A stretch of DNA of 64,000 bases from Gonocerus acuteangulatus (GCA_946811695.1 OX328126.1:80358214-80422213), one strand, 5' to 3'. Shown: positions 10,351 through 22,760, counted from the first letter of the stretch. Notes: a model not told the origin generated them from the sequence alone. Numbers and translations: made by a program.

Positions 10351-12790
10351 GTGCGGCATACGTCAGAAATAGTTTTTCACGTATTTTAAAAATGAGTTTC
10401 TCAACTATAAATTGCTCAGTGTTCACGAGTAGTTAGTAGGTAGTTTGCGAGTTGCTGGTTTCGGTGAACAATGGGTTATTAATAATGATGCACAAGAAAA
10501 ATATTTTGTTAAAGGAAATAATAATTTATTTATCGTTTATTATATTCTATATATAAATACATTTGATAATACTATGGATTAAAAAAAACAAAACAACATA
10601 AAAATAGAAAACATTTTTTGTTTTTGTAAAATTCATATCAAATTTCCTTGGGTTAATACCATTATGCAGTAAAAATGTTAATAATAAAACCAAATGCTCG
10701 GATATTCTACAATCATTATAGCTTTTTGGAAGTGTCAGAAGTGCATGTTTAAAGTTAAAGACCTTCGTTTAATTCTAATCGTCTTGTGGTGAGAAAATTG
10801 TAAAAAATGTAGAGGAATCTAAAAACTCTGTTCAATTCATTATTAGGAGCTGTAAGGAAAATAAAAGTCTTCATTGTGTAATTATTTTGAAAGAAATGTG
10901 GGAAAACCGGTGACTAGTACTTGTATATTACCAAACATAATGTCATTATTTCGTCAGGTACGTGTCGTATGGAACAATGATGACTAGGGAAATCACATAG
11001 CTCTGATTGTGGTCTCACTGGAAATAAACTCATTAATTGACTATCGACAATTAGGCGCGATCAACGGGAACCAGTACATTCAACCTGGCTATGGCCTTAG
11101 GCCCTTAGAATTGCTAATACAAAAAAAGTATGTAATGTTGTGCAAAACTAAAAACTAAAATTAAAAGTACATTTAATTTTTAGAATAAACTAAAAATTGC
11201 AGCAAAAAAAAACTAAAATTAAATTAATTAATGGATATATCCATTAATTTAACTAATATATTAGTTAAATTAAAACTAAAACTAAATCATTGGAAATAGA
11301 TTAAAAATTAAATTAAAGTTTTAGTTTAATTTCACAAAAAATAACGTGAATTAATGTAAATCATATTATTTCGGCAATTAAATAAATTATTAGCCTCATT
11401 TTCTATTTGAGCTATTATTGTTAATAAATAAACATTCTTTATTTACATAAAAATACATAAATACCTAATTTTTTACCCTTGTTCTGAATCAAAGTATGCA
11501 TTAGTATAGTGAATAGAGGAAAATGCATAGTATATTTTTTCAATAAACTAATTAGTGAATTAAAAACTAAAACTAAACTAAAATCATAAATTAAGGTCAC
11601 TTTTGCATAAATTAAACTAATTGCCATACTAAAAACTGATACTAAAACTAAATACTAACACCTGATACTAAAACTAAACTAAAATTAAAAATATAACATG
11701 AGTTTATTTTTAGTTAGAGTAAATTAACGTTAGTTTACGTTACACTGCTCATATAAGTAGCATCATCTTACCTTTTTTTTCGTTATATCTCTATCACTGC
11801 TGACGATTAAAAAACTTAGAAAAGAATTTTGTTTATATTATAAGATAATGGACATATTTTACGTAAAAAAACTCAATTACTCCACACCATTCTTGAATAA
11901 TATTTTATGTCCCTCTACAAGTTTCACGTCTTCCTGACGCCCCTTCTGGAGTACTTAAAATAATATATCACAGCCTCAGCCTCAGAGAACCTTGCGCAGA
12001 CATGGCCACGTCAAGCCACGCAGACGTGACCAAATAAATGATGGCTACTTTAGATAAGCTGTTAAAATCGATTGCTTTAGTGTAAAAATCAATTTCACAA
12101 AAGAAGTCATTGACATTTCATTAAATAAATCGTTTTCTATTAAGTATTGTTTATTAAACTCTTTATATTTTTCTCCCAAACGCATTTATATTTTTGCTGG
12201 GAATTTTAAATTTTTTTTGGAAACTATGGAACCTCCGAAATTCTCCAAACGTAACAATACCATTTAAATGTAACTGAATGTTTTTTATTTTTTTTTTTTG
12301 TATTTTAACAAATATCAATTAAATAAACTAATAAGTAATGACTTGTACGTTAAAAAAAATTAATGCAGATTCTAGTTTTTTAAAATCTGATGAACTGGCT
12401 ATTAATAATAATATGTGTGAAGAACAAAGATACAGGAGAGACAAGACGTTCCTTCATAATCCCGTTATTTCTGATAAGATTAGGAATACATCAGAGGATT
12501 TAAGCAGGAATATCTTCAACAAAACATACATATACTGTAGAACAAATATATAAATTAAGAGAGAAGGAAACCATTTCGACCCTACCATGTCAAAATATCG
12601 AATATGAAAATCGGTACTTTTCAAGAGAGCAAGATAAAACTTCAATAGTGATTCCACGAGCTGCGCCTTTACAAAAGTACAATTCTACATATTTTTTTAT
12701 GGATATCGTTGATCATTTTATGATGAAGTTATAAAAAAACTGATTACTATTTCTTCATTGCCAAAAAATCATATTCGTGAGTTTGCATAT
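10351..12790. other. AT-rich region without recognisable genes
   Basis: 11140-11720 is dominated by degenerate 'aaaactaaa(t/a)taaa' repetition around a palindromic segment near 11225-11275 (ttaatggatatatccattaa). A 71-codon frame at 12338-12553 (starts MTCTLKKINADSSF) resembles nothing I know. Its low-complexity AT-rich setting argues against a gene. Confidence 0.45.
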
Positions 12791-13370
12791 TGATGGTAAT
12801 AAGTGATTTTTTTAGGATCGACGTTTCAAATTGTCGAACACGGTATTTTCGATAGTTTGCTTATTCCGATTGACTAACTGTATAATATTTACACTTTCAA
12901 ACTAACAAATGTGTCGCGTTCAATATTATGCGTAATACATTGTGTACTATACAATGTATAGTATTATTAATATCATCAAATCAAAGTAACGAATATACCA
13001 TTTTCGTTAGTTTGCCAAGTCAGTTTTGGCCTGAAATGTATGACGTTTAGGAGCAAACTGGCGAACGAAATTATTCGATACATTGAAGAAGTAATATATT
13101 GAAAAATGGTCGTATTCGATACTCTATTTAAGGCATTTCAGGCTATTTTAAAGAGGCTAGAGTTTCGACAATTTGCGACAAGCCGTATCGTACACAATGC
13201 AAGAGTAAAGCATCAAATATGAAAAACGAGGTTTTTCCTTTTCCATGTTTCATATTTTTGAAGGCAGTTTTTAAAGCAGAAAGGGAGAGAGTTTCATTAT
13301 ATAGTTTCATAGATGTATATATATTCTTCAAGACTTTAATTGGGTCGGGGTATACATTTTTCACATATGA
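12791..13370. repeat. Dispersed repeat 'family D' segments
   Basis: Phrases such as 'tttgcgacaagccgtatcgt' (13165) and 'ccatgtcaaaatatcgaata' (12584) recur in inverted or rearranged form at 24540-24720 (gatacggcttgtcgcaaatt; ccatgtcaaactatcgaata). This indicates a shared, diverged element of unknown class. Confidence 0.4.
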
Positions 13371-13681
13371 ACGGAACCGCCATGTGCGTATATAGATAAT
13401 AATTTCGGAGGGGGCTGGGAAAACTTCGGGGGGGGGACTGAGAGCATTTCCGGTGTATGGAATACTAACTATTTAGATCTTGGAAGAGTTTTAGCTTACT
13501 AAAACGCTATTACACCCAAAATAAAATATGTTTTATGAACTAAATGATCTTATTTAATTTATTTTTAAGGGTTTTATGAAATTTTTAACGATCAAATCAA
13601 AATTTCGGGGGGGGGGCTAAGGGGGCTGCAGCCCATGGGAACCGCGCTAAGATTATGCAGTTCCTGCGAGTAGGACTTTCT
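13366..13681 (+). mobile_element. Family A right terminus split by a hAT-type MITE
   Basis: 'tgaacggaaccgc' at 13368-13380 continues after the MITE as 'ggaaccgcgctaagattatg' (13638-13657), then 'cagttcctgcgagtaggact'. Removing the MITE and one 8-bp duplication (ggaaccgc) restores a standard family A right end. Confidence 0.8.
13381..13637 (+). mobile_element. hAT-type MITE copy M1 (257 bp)
   Basis: Starts 'catgtgcgtatata' and ends 'gctgcagcccatg'. It is flanked by identical 8-bp target duplications ggaaccgc (13373-13380 and 13638-13645). The interior is shared with copies at 31108, 38281, 45850 and 60439: G-rich subterminal tract, 'ttccggtgtatggaatacta', then 'gggttttatgaaatttt'. The right TIR lacks the 'tatacgcc' portion, an internal deletion next to the end. 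There is no transposase. Confidence 0.85.
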
Positions 13682-14108
13682 GTCCAGAGCTTGGACCTCT
13701 CTGTCCCTCCGACCCCGTCCCCACTCCAGTTTCTTTTAAACATATTTTTGATGTGTTCAGAGGCGTGAAGCGTCTAAATGGCAGGTACTCGAGAGAACAG
13801 GTCTCTGCCCGCGGTGTTGGCCAACCTGTTTGGACCAAGTAAACATTAAACAATCAACACACACTGTTTACATTTCTCTTCCTATTTGTAGGCGGAGTTT
13901 TTTTTTTTCTAACTCCGGTTCAACGTTTTCATTATTTTCTTTCCCTATTTACAGTTTCTCAATGGGATAATCAAAGAGTCCAAGAGTTGAAGTTCGGAAG
14001 AATATCAGATTCGTCTGTTATTTTAAGTTTAGGAATGAAAGGAGTGAAAGGAGATTTGGCGTTGCACACTACACATAAATAAACACACAAATATATATTA
14101 TAATAATT
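13682..14108. other. No gene seen
   Basis: Moderately GC-richer segment with a 66-codon minus frame (13653-13853) that resembles no known family. Confidence 0.45.
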
Positions 14109-14665
14109 CCGTCACACAGGAACTGCATAATTAAGCACATTCCTCAGAAGAGTTGAACTTTTATATTTGTAATGATCAGCTGACTCATTTATTTTTTGGG
14201 GGGATTATTGAGTATGCGAGGGACTAAGCAACTTAATAAACACACAAAAACTTCTCAATTTTGTTCATTAATCATAATTATAAATAAAAATGTAGACATT
14301 TACAGATAAGATAACCTTAACAACGCAGAATACCGGATAGAGCTGTTAAGAAGCATGCAGCAGCGCTACAGGTGGTGATCTCGAAAAACCAAGTCCCTAG
14401 TTTTGCGGCTCAATTCTATTTGGACAAACGCAAAGGTTTTTTTTGATAAATGTTGCATCTTGCCAACGACCAAGTTAATAGTTTTGATCTGTAGCAATTC
14501 CTCCCTCCTAATGTACCAGTTTAGTTAATTTTACAAATCATCCTTCTACCAGCAACTGGTATTAACAAATTAATAATTTGGGTCCGAAGGAAGCCGCCAG
14601 ATGGACTGATTCGCTGGTTAACGAACTCGTTCAATCGTTTGCTATAGGAATACGACATATCACAG
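14109..14665 (-). mobile_element. Family B (Helentron-like) element, truncated
   Basis: The reverse-complemented right tail (ccgtcacacaggaactgcat, then aattaagcacattcctcaga) opens this copy. Near 14605-14645 it has 'ggttaacgaactcgttcaat', which in complete family B copies lies beside the (TA)n. The (TA)n and left terminus are missing. Confidence 0.65.
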
Positions 14666-15137
14666 CTACTGATTGCTTTCGAATGCTAAAAGTGTCTGTC
14701 TGACAGTATTCCCAACGACATTTTGTCAGCTAAAAGTTCAGCTCAGAATCAAGTTCAGTTCAGTGATAGAGCACACAGCTAATGTTGATGAAGCACTTGA
14801 TTACACAATTCGGACACGCATTTAAAGATTTTATCTTCCAGTTTCGTCGAAAAGGATCGCGATTGAGGTCCCTCACCATACAGTCTTTAATGGTTACCTG
14901 GAAAGGTGCTTATCAGGCGAGCTGAGTACGATACTCACCACACTATCTCCCTAGCGTGCCGAATGGTCAGGAATCAGATATCTATACAGTATCTGCCCTC
15001 GTGGCCTGACATCCAAAATTTCCTCATTATTTCTAAATATCTTTGGTTTAAAACATAGTCTTTAAGTGGTAAGAACATATTAAGTAGCCTCAAAAGTCAT
15101 GAAAGGTTAGTAATTGGAAACAAAAACTAGAGGGCTA
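14666..15137. other. No gene seen
   Basis: No recognisable coding sequence or repeat. 'accacactatctccctagcg' near 14937 resembles a phrase at 20657, a possible minor repeat. Confidence 0.4.
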
Positions 15138-15269
15138 TTAGCACTTTCCTCCGAAGGAAAGTAGCTATTGAGGTTGGACTCATGACGGAATTTTTGAAAA
15201 AATTCTTCAAATCTTTATCGATCCTACCTAGTAGACACCGAAAATGACCCCCGTTAAAATTTATATATA

Positions 15270-15325
<56 letters not shown>

Positions 15326-16397
15326 TATATATATATATATATGTGTCTGTTAACACGATAGCGGCCAGAGTTTTTGTTTTTTCCTCACGAAACTTGGTAT
15401 ATAGCATTCAATTAGCAAACGATTGAACGAGTTCGTTAACCACCAAAGTCGGTCCACCGGAAGGGGGGGGGGGGGTTACCCCGAACCCAAAACACTTATT
15501 TGACTATGTCAGCCGTAATATTTGTTATATTTCAACGAAACTTGGTATTCGTAGTGGTAATATAGAGAGAAAAGTGAGATATAAAAATGAACTAAATCGG
15601 TTCATTAGAAGGGGGGGTTTACTCCGGACCCACAATACCAATTCGCCACTACCAGCCGTGATTTTTGGTATATTTCGACGAAACTCGGTATTCGTAGTGC
15701 TAATCCACAGGTAAATATGTGTTGTAAAAATAAACGAAATCGGTTCATTAGGAGGGGGGGTTTACTCCGGACCCACAATACCAATTCGCCACTACCAGCC
15801 GTGATTTCTGGTATATTTCGACGAAACTCGGTATTCGTAGTGGTAATCTACAGGTAAATATGTGTTGTAAAAATAAACTAAATCGGTTCATTAGAAGGGG
15901 GGGTTTACTCCGGACCCAAATTCCTAATATACTCATACCTGTCGTAATTTCTGCTGTATTGTAACGAAACGCGGTATACGTCGTGTGTAACTCATGAGAA
16001 AGAAGTGTTGTAAAAATGAGCTGAATCGGTCAATCGGAAAGCGGGGGTTTAATTTGTAACATATTTGAATAGAAAAGCCGGGAGACGTAGGTTCACAAAG
16101 CCGCCGCAAGGAGCGCTTTCTACCACTAGAGTGACTGTATCCTGTTCCTGCGTTAGATCAAAATACGATAATATGAGGATTTTTGTATTTATTATGTAGT
16201 GTAGTAGGTACCATGTGTAAACATAACTCTGGATGCAAATTAATAATTGATCAGTTACTCATTACAAAATGAGAACTATTCACGTTTTTATTTTATTTAT
16301 GTAGGATATTTTAAGCAAATTGTTCTGGAAAGCAGTCTACACTACCCAAATTCTGAGGAAAGTGCTTAGTTATGCAGCTCCTGCGTGACGGACTTTT
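15138..16397 (+). mobile_element. Family B Helentron-like element, complete copy B1
   Basis: Non-autonomous. The left end 'ttagcactttcctcc' sits in a hairpin (actttcct-ccga-aggaaagt). Next come 'gtagacaccgaaaatgaccc', a (TA)n tract (15262-15342), 'ggttcattagaagggggggt' segments repeated in tandem (15590-15905), and near the right end the inverted partner 'gaggaaagtgcttag', followed by the tail 'ttatgcagctcctgcgtgac' and 'ggactttttt'. The inverted repeat is terminal on the left but about 30 bp internal on the right, as in Helentron-associated (HINE/DINE-1-like) elements. No Rep/helicase is encoded. Confidence 0.78.
15262..15342. repeat. (TA)n microsatellite inside family B copy B1
   Basis: TA dinucleotides with single interruptions, at the same internal position as in the other family B copies. 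Confidence 0.95.
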
Positions 16398-17244
16398 TTA
16401 CTATAGCCATTGGTTGTAATTTATATGGCCTTTCTACGAGAACTACAAACGTGATGGATGTTTGCATGTTTGTGACTTCTTTCGCATTTTCAAGTTGGAC
16501 CTAGGATCTATCTAATTTTATTTATATATAATATACTAATATACATCCGGTATATTCCGTGAATCTTCGAGCCACAGCAATAGTGCTTCCGTTTTTCATC
16601 CCCACAAAATGTTGGGGGTGTTGTTATCTCCAAGAAATATAACAGGTGGCGAAAGTTGGACTATTACATTTACTAAGTCATGTGTTAGTAAATGACAACC
16701 AATCAAACATCAATGATGGCTGTTCTACACAGCCATAAATAATTTCGTTAAATAGTTCATAAATGTCTGATGATATAAGCTGATTGCAACACTTAAGCCA
16801 ATCTATGTACATTACAAATCGGTAAGCTCCTGAATTGTGATAAATAGAATCATGAGCAATCATTGACAAAATCCATAGAATAAGCCTGCGCTACATCACG
16901 TATTGACAAGCCAATTGCGTCTTTATAGATAACGTTATCAATGCACTTCTCGGCGCCACTTGAGTAATCCAGGTCACACCTGCTGTAGGAGTCGAGTCGT
17001 AATCCCAGCAATTACAACCTAGAGATAGGCGCAGTTTTTAAAAGCCTTCTCATATCCTTTAATGGGGCAAATGAAAATCGTTATACAATAATTCTTTACA
17101 ATTTCCTGGTACTATGGGTAGAAGAGAGATAACAGCAGCATTTCCGTGCAACTAGACCTGCGTAAATTAAACATAGAGACGGCAAGTTTACGCTTCATTG
17201 TTCTGGAATATTACCGAAGTAGGTAACCCGTACACATAGATATA
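16398..17244. other. No gene seen
   Basis: AT-rich DNA. A minus 63-codon frame (16678-16869) starts MSMIAHDSIYHNSG and is not recognised. Confidence 0.45.
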
Positions 17245-17628
17245 TGGAGCGTTCAGAGCACAACTAGACCAAGTCCATGTTATACAGTTTTCAGAAAATG
17301 ATTATTATGAGTTTCAATTGCCAAGACGTTGTATAAATCCTATTGACCAGTATAAGCCTTAAAAAGATTTAAACTTAAACACTGACATTATTTATGTATA
17401 GCCTTGTTTATAAAATAATTATAACGAGGACTTGGCTTACTTGTGCTCTGAGAAAACAAATGAGAATGACTGATGTTTAGCAAGACCGGCTACAAGTGGC
17501 AAAATAATGAAGTTAGGGCTTGGTCTCCTGTAGCACTGAAAAGAGCCATTTTAGTAATCCTCTTCAAACCCATTACAACATAAAATGCCAAAAATGGAGT
17601 TGGTCTATTTGTGCTCAGAACCCTCCTT
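17245..17628. mobile_element. 384-bp TIR element (MITE)
   Basis: 17245-17275 (ggagcgttcagagcacaact...) and 17598-17628 (...tttgtgctcagaaccctcc) are imperfect inverted repeats, about 26 of 31 positions matching. A third related stretch lies inside (17428-17452, acttggcttacttgtgctct). A transposase relic lies just downstream (17760-17960), so this may be a shrunken mariner-like copy. No clear target duplication is visible. Confidence 0.6.
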
Positions 17629-17759
17629 ATAATGTTCAGATATTGTAAATTTGTTTGACCAGCTGACTCGAACTTATAAATACGTAATATTAAGTATCAT
17701 ATGCGAAGTTAGTGTCATGACACAAAATATAAAGTAACCTGAAAGGTGCAGAATTTTTA

Positions 17760-17960
17760 TGTTGGAGAAGAAGTAATGCAAGGCTTTATGTAACCAATTT
17801 GTCTCAGATGGCGAACAACTGTTGAGTGACCAACACCAACTTCTGTCGCAATGTCCCGAGGAATTACGAGGGTTTTCTTCTATCTAAACCCTCAGTTGGT
17901 CATGATCAACATCTAGAAGAAGTCGTTTTTGGAACCATATTTCAGATGTTTTCGCACTCT
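17760..17960 (-). pseudogene. Mariner-like transposase HTH-region relic
   Basis: On the minus strand, frames interrupted by shifts give pieces readable as ENPR, then a DI(A)-EVGVGHST-V-like stretch, then an arginine-rich 'IGYIKPC' piece. This is the second helix-turn-helix neighbourhood typical of mariner-family transposases. The same gene piece, also degraded, occurs at 45480-45680 (the shared nucleotide phrases include caacttctgtcgcaatgtcc versus cgacttctctcccaatatcc). The catalytic DDD/DDE core is not visible. Function is lost. Confidence 0.5.
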
Positions 17961-18194
17961 TTATGATTACCAGAGGTGCACAATTACCAGAGGTTTTTAG
18001 CGACCTGAAATGAATGCGGGAATACTGAGTCAGTGCTCCAGGTTCCTGTTGGACTGTCCTTTCTCCAGAGTGCTGCCAAGGACGGACACTGCCTAGAATG
18101 CAGGAGTGGAGAAAGGTTGAGAAAGAAACCCATCGATCCTGTCTGGTCCCAGTACTCCGGGATTGCATTTAGAGATAAATCTACAAGGTTGGCG

Positions 18195-18710
18195 AACCAC
18201 TTCCGATACTCAAAGGCATTATTCCCAGAGGCAAGTCAATGTGGCGAAAGACTCATACTCAAGGAACTGTAAACCTGTAAAGTCAATGCTATTTAGACCT
18301 TCACGAATGTTTGGGTCGTTAAGGGCTGAAAATATGGCGTAGGATACAATCACAAAGAACCGTAAACTCTTTAGTTTGTGGAGCCTATGTTATTCAGAGC
18401 TTAAATATTGTAAGGTTTGGGCTGGTAAAGGCAGGCAATAGGGCGCAGGACTCATCCACAAAGAAGAGTCTCGAGTTCTTGAATGTTATTCAAGCTATCA
18501 AAGCTTGAGCTCGACAATTGCTGACTCTAAGGCGTAGGATGGAGCCAGAAAGAATCGTAAACTCTTGAGCTTGCAAAGTCTGAGCTTGTGTTATCTTATT
18601 CTGAGCTTGACGAATAGTAATGGTTGAGCTGGATAAGGGCTAAAAATAGGGCGTAGGATGCAATCACAAAGAAGTTTAATGTTCTTCACCTCGCAAATTC
18701 TATGTCAATC
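18195..18710. repeat. Degenerate tandem repeat, unit about 100 bp
   Basis: 'ggcgtaggatacaatcacaa' (18337), 'ggcgcaggactcatccacaa' (18441), 'ggcgtaggatggagccagaa' (18531) and 'ggcgtaggatgcaatcacaa' (18649) head four similar units, each followed by 'agaa..gta/t..ctctt' and 'gagctt'. A fifth, weaker unit starts near 18240. No coding function is seen. Confidence 0.65.
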
Positions 18711-19634
18711 ACTTAATAAAGACTGACAATAAACAAACAAAAAAAAAAAAAAATGCACCAAGGATGGTAAGATAATTTCAATGATCGGCTTCCAAGATTC
18801 TTCAAATGCCTTTGATTCCATTGAATATTTTCCTTTCGAAACATCAAAATATTCTCGCTTACTACGACTTAGGATCCGATTCTACTTTGTACAGGTTGTT
18901 TCGTACCCTAACATGTCTCTGTACTATTACTTCTGACATTCCTCAGACGTATCTCGTAAGCCCTCTTTTCTGCATAGATTCATGATCTTCAGGCCATTTC
19001 CTACAAATGAAATCACCTATACGCAGTTGACATGCCACTCCGGCTTTCTTTTCTTCCTTTAATATTGTATTTGTCTCGTCACAACATTAAAGGAAACCTG
19101 GTAGATTTCCCTTCCGCTTGTAAATCAATTAATTTTAAACGCTAGAACATTCAACACAATGATCAAAATAGAAGCTATCAACAATTCAACTAATCCTAAA
19201 GCCCGATATATTCCCGATTCCTTTCTTCTTAGCGTAGGGGCGCTAAGACTTACGTTAACTTAGTCGCACTAGATTCTCCATTCATTTGTCTCCCTCATTT
19301 TGAACATGGATGAGTGGTTGGTGACAGAATATCTGGGGAGTTCGAAGTATGATTAAAAAGTCTCATGAACTGGTTAGCTTTCCGATTTCAAGTGGCTTTA
19401 CCCTTCATTCCGTAGACCATATCTTCAAGGACCAATCATCTACCAGGAACATTCACCCTTCACCCCTGATGCCCGTATGATATCCTTATCTTCTACTTCT
19501 CTATTCATCCCGAGTGTACTCTCACTTTCAACCTCCATACCGTAGGACCTAACCTTTGATCTTTTTTCCCTCAAGCCTTTTGAATTCCGTTCTTCTTTCA
19601 TGACATTTAAGTTCCTTCTCTTGCTGAACCTCCC
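18711..19634. other. No gene seen
   Basis: Unique-looking DNA. The 73-codon minus frame at 19440-19661 is charged and overlaps the family A left end, so it is not credible. Confidence 0.45.
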
Positions 19635-19765
19635 TTTTAGCGCGTTTCCACATCTCTTCATAGAGAGGAACCCCGCTTATGACATCGACCTCATGAAGCA
19701 GTGCCGACAAGTAATTTCACGTTTCACAACCCGTAAATCACGAAAATAACGGTGGTACATATCCC

Positions 19766-19803
<38 letters not shown>

Positions 19804-19903
19804 TCTCTCTCTCTCTCTCTCGCTCACACACACACTCTCTCTCTCTCTCTTTCTCTCTCTCTCTACGCGCTAAGATGGCGCACTTCCTGCGAGTCGGAAT
19901 TTT
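19635..19903 (+). mobile_element. Short complete family A element A5 with internal (CT)n
   Basis: The left end 'ttttagcgcgtttcc' pairs with 'gaggaaccccgcttatgac' as a hairpin. The interior holds 'agtgccgacaag', 'aacggtggta' and a (CT)n/(CA)n block (19771-19862). The right end is 'cgcgctaagatggcgcactt', then 'cctgcgagtcggaatttt'. At 269 bp it is the smallest full copy, with a (CT)n where others have (TA)n. Confidence 0.75.
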
Positions 19904-20282
19904 CTAATTCAGATGAGTGTGGTTTGATTATAGAAAAAAATTTATTAGCATACAAATTTTCGGTAAAGCACCAAACGTTCCATACATTCCACGCTGAATT
20001 TTTTTAATTGTCATTTCCATACTGAAGGGCTGTCATCTAAAAATAAGTGTAAGAAAGAATAATTGTACTGATAGTGTTTTAGCAAAGATTAGATGGTATA
20101 GGTGTGCAGATCTCTGGAGCGTGTAAGTAGTTTACAGTTCACTACTCACGTTGGCTGCTCAGCAACTGTGAAAATTGGCTCCTCTTCAAAGGTTTTTTAG
20201 AGCTCCGAGGGGATTGTTATGGATTGTCCGAGAGAACCTGTGAATTTAATAGTTATTCTTTTTTTTCAAAGAATTCTCTTGC

Positions 20283-20284
<2 letters not shown>

Positions 20285-20327
<43 letters not shown>
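20285..20327. repeat. (TA)n microsatellite, left flank of inverted repeat
   Basis: Pure TA tract abutting the 97-bp left arm of the inverted repeat. Confidence 0.96.
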
Positions 20328-20330
<3 letters not shown>

Positions 20331-20552
20331 TAGATGGAACGGCATATTTCTCCAGCGGTGGTACTCCTCCACACTTCTTCCCGGAATATTTCGATGGATT
20401 CATCTCCATCTTCTTCAGCCAGGTACTTGTTTCTTCCTCGGTGGTAGCCAAGGGGCCTGGCTGAAGAAGATGGAGATGAATCCATCGAAATATTCCGGGA
20501 AGAAGTGAGGAGGAGTACCACCGCTGGAGAAAAATGCCGTTACATCTAAAAA
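20327..20552. repeat. Long inverted repeat: 97-bp arms, 32-nt loop
   Basis: Left arm 20327-20423 and right arm 20456-20552 are reverse complements with only three mismatches in 97 positions. The loop is 20424-20455. The whole is bracketed by (TA)n tracts (20285-20327; 20585-20620). Open frames through the arms are mirror images of each other and not genes. If transcribed it would fold into one long hairpin RNA. A fold-back transposon remnant is the other reading. Confidence 0.93.
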
Positions 20553-20581
20553 TACTATCCCAGCGACGAAAAATAACATCA

Positions 20582-20584
<3 letters not shown>

Positions 20585-20620
<36 letters not shown>
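20585..20620. repeat. (TA)n microsatellite, right flank of inverted repeat
   Basis: Pure TA tract about 32 bp beyond the right arm. Confidence 0.96.
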
Positions 20621-20622
<2 letters not shown>

Positions 20623-21439
20623 TATATATTTGTATTTCTCTAGCATAGTAATGACCCCACTATCTCCCTTGTGTGCCGTATGGTCAAGTATCAGATACCT
20701 CATTTCAGCATTTCACAACATACATTCTACATTACCAGTAAAAACTTTTCGTATCTTTCTTACACTTAGGCTCTTTAAAATGTTGAATTTCTAACTATAA
20801 GGAAAGAACTCGCTAACCACACTGGGGATAACTTTTCCTTAGCGGGTCTCTATGCAATCAGATATCAATTTCTTAAAATAAAATAAAATAGGATTTATAT
20901 ATGAAACTTGAATAGTTTTACATTATCTTGAAGCCGTAAATCTGTTGTCAAGATAATTTTCTTTCGATCTGGTTTGAGTTGTATATATCCTTATAACTTT
21001 TACAGTCTTCATTTACCCCAAACTCCTTCGCCGGGGAACGGTTTCTCCGAGAAACCGCAGTACCATCACGTCTTGTAGGATTTATTTCCAGATAGACCTC
21101 CAAAGATATGATTAACCTGAAGACAAAGTAGTGTGTTCTTCTCAGTACAATTTCCATCGTTCTAATTTATGTTGTTCTGTATTTGTTTTACTTGTCAACA
21201 ACACCCTTTGTACTGGAAGGTTAGTCCATTATTCTCTGGTGGAAGGTTACAATGGACCACCTCCTGGAAGTAATGTCAGAAGGCAAAGAGGAAGTGCGCA
21301 GAACAATACTGTAGTATATATGAGGGGAGGGAGGCGGATATGAACGTGCACAGGAATAGCTCCTTTCCCATATGACAGGAGTAATTATACATAGGGCCGT
21401 GGCAGTGGGCCTGGCTAAATATACCCTTGATGGTGGCAA
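20621..21439. other. No gene seen
   Basis: Includes a small near-palindrome at 21040-21058 (ggtttctccgagaaacc). No recognised coding sequence. Confidence 0.45.
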
Positions 21440-21528
21440 CACTGCTTCCCTTATCCCAGGCCTGAGGGTGTCCCGCAGGGCTGCCTCCTAGGCCCTATCT
21501 TATTCAGTCCATTGTCTTAATAACAACT
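21440..21528 (+). pseudogene. Non-LTR retrotransposon reverse transcriptase relic (GVPQG motif)
   Basis: One frame reads RPEGVPQGCLLGPILFSPLS and then a stop. GVPQG-x-LGP-x-LF is the conserved reverse transcriptase block just before the catalytic YADD region in non-LTR elements. The rest of the domain is missing or unreadable on both sides, so this is a decayed fragment. Confidence 0.72.
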
Positions 21529-22224
21529 CAGCCAAACCGCCGCAATAATCTGGTCTTCATAAAATATCTTAATTCGGGTACAATGAACGTTATTTTTTAT
21601 CAGTATTTCCATTTAGGGAGTATTGACTTCAAGATTATTTGTTCCATGTTATTTAATGGTGCTCGCAACTACCAACATCGATGGTAAACTGTTACCGAAA
21701 GAGTTCAGTTTGAGGCAGGATTTGAGTTTATTACATAATTAATGACATAATAATAATCATAATTCCTAAACATACTATATTTATGATTATTAAAACTAAA
21801 TTAATGACACTTTATATAAAGTCTCCGAAATTAAGTTAACATTTGTTTTTACTTAATAAAATCTTGAGACTGACCTTAATTCGGTCCAACATATTCCCGA
21901 TTTGTGATTCATGTTAACTCACCTGCAACAAAAAGTAATATAAACATAAGATGGAGGAATACAAAAATGGATTATTTTAATCCAGGTGATTATTAAAAAC
22001 ATAATATTATTATTAATAAACATGATAACAGTGAACAGAGTAAACGAATAAGAACACGTTAATCTTGATTCTCCATTTTATTTGATCTATTTTTTTTTTC
22101 ATTTTCTCATGGTTTTGACAGGGTTTTAATGTGTACGTAGCACATTTGTAACTTACTACTATTTTTGGATGTGAATTGCCTTTCTAACAACTAGTGCTGC
22201 GACTATTTATTTTGGTAGAGTAAT
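21529..22224. other. No gene seen
   Basis: AT-rich sequence without recognisable features. Confidence 0.5.
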
Positions 22225-22760
22225 TCTTAAAAGATATGCAGGTGTCTTCAAGAGATACAGAGGTATTTTCTAAGAGAAACTCAGATATTCTCCAAGAGAT
22301 GCATATTTATTTTTTTAAGAGAGGGAAAGATGCTCTCCAAGAGGTACAAAGAAATTCTTAAAAAAAGATACACAGGTATTTTCCAAGAGATGCATAAGTA
22401 ATCTCTAAGAGATAAAGATGGACTAACATTGACGAGGATATACGCAGATATTCTTGAAGAGCTATTCTTTATAAGACTCACAAATATTTTGCTAAAGATA
22501 AAGAGTAAATCTTCAAGAGACATACAAATATTCGGCAAGAGATACAGATGTATTCTTTAAGGAATGCATAAATATTCTTCAAGAGATTGAGAGGTATTCT
22601 TCATAGGACTCACATACATTCTTCAAGAGATAAAGAGTAAATCTTCAAGAGGCATACATATATTCTGCAAGAGATACAGAGGTATTTTTTAAGGGATACA
22701 AAAATACTCTTCAAGAGATGCACAACTATACTTCAAGGTATTCTAAGTCATTCTTCAATA
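22225..22760. repeat. Degenerate tandem repeat, unit about 30-36 bp
   Basis: 'ttcttcaagagatacagagg'-like units recur many times (for example 22241, 22288, 22385, 22519, 22577, 22630, 22662, 22708) with variable spacing. The minus-strand 85-codon frame here is a by-product of this repetition. Confidence 0.75.

Noticed and set aside
9742..10389. 215-codon open frame with a 25-residue repeat
   Set aside because: Produced by a stop-free 25-bp minisatellite. Two other frames are equally open.
19440..19661. 73-codon charged minus frame
   Set aside because: It runs into the family A5 left terminal repeat and resembles no known protein.
20284..20703. 139-codon minus frame and mirrored plus frames
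   Set aside because: Mirror translations of the two inverted-repeat arms plus (TA)n.
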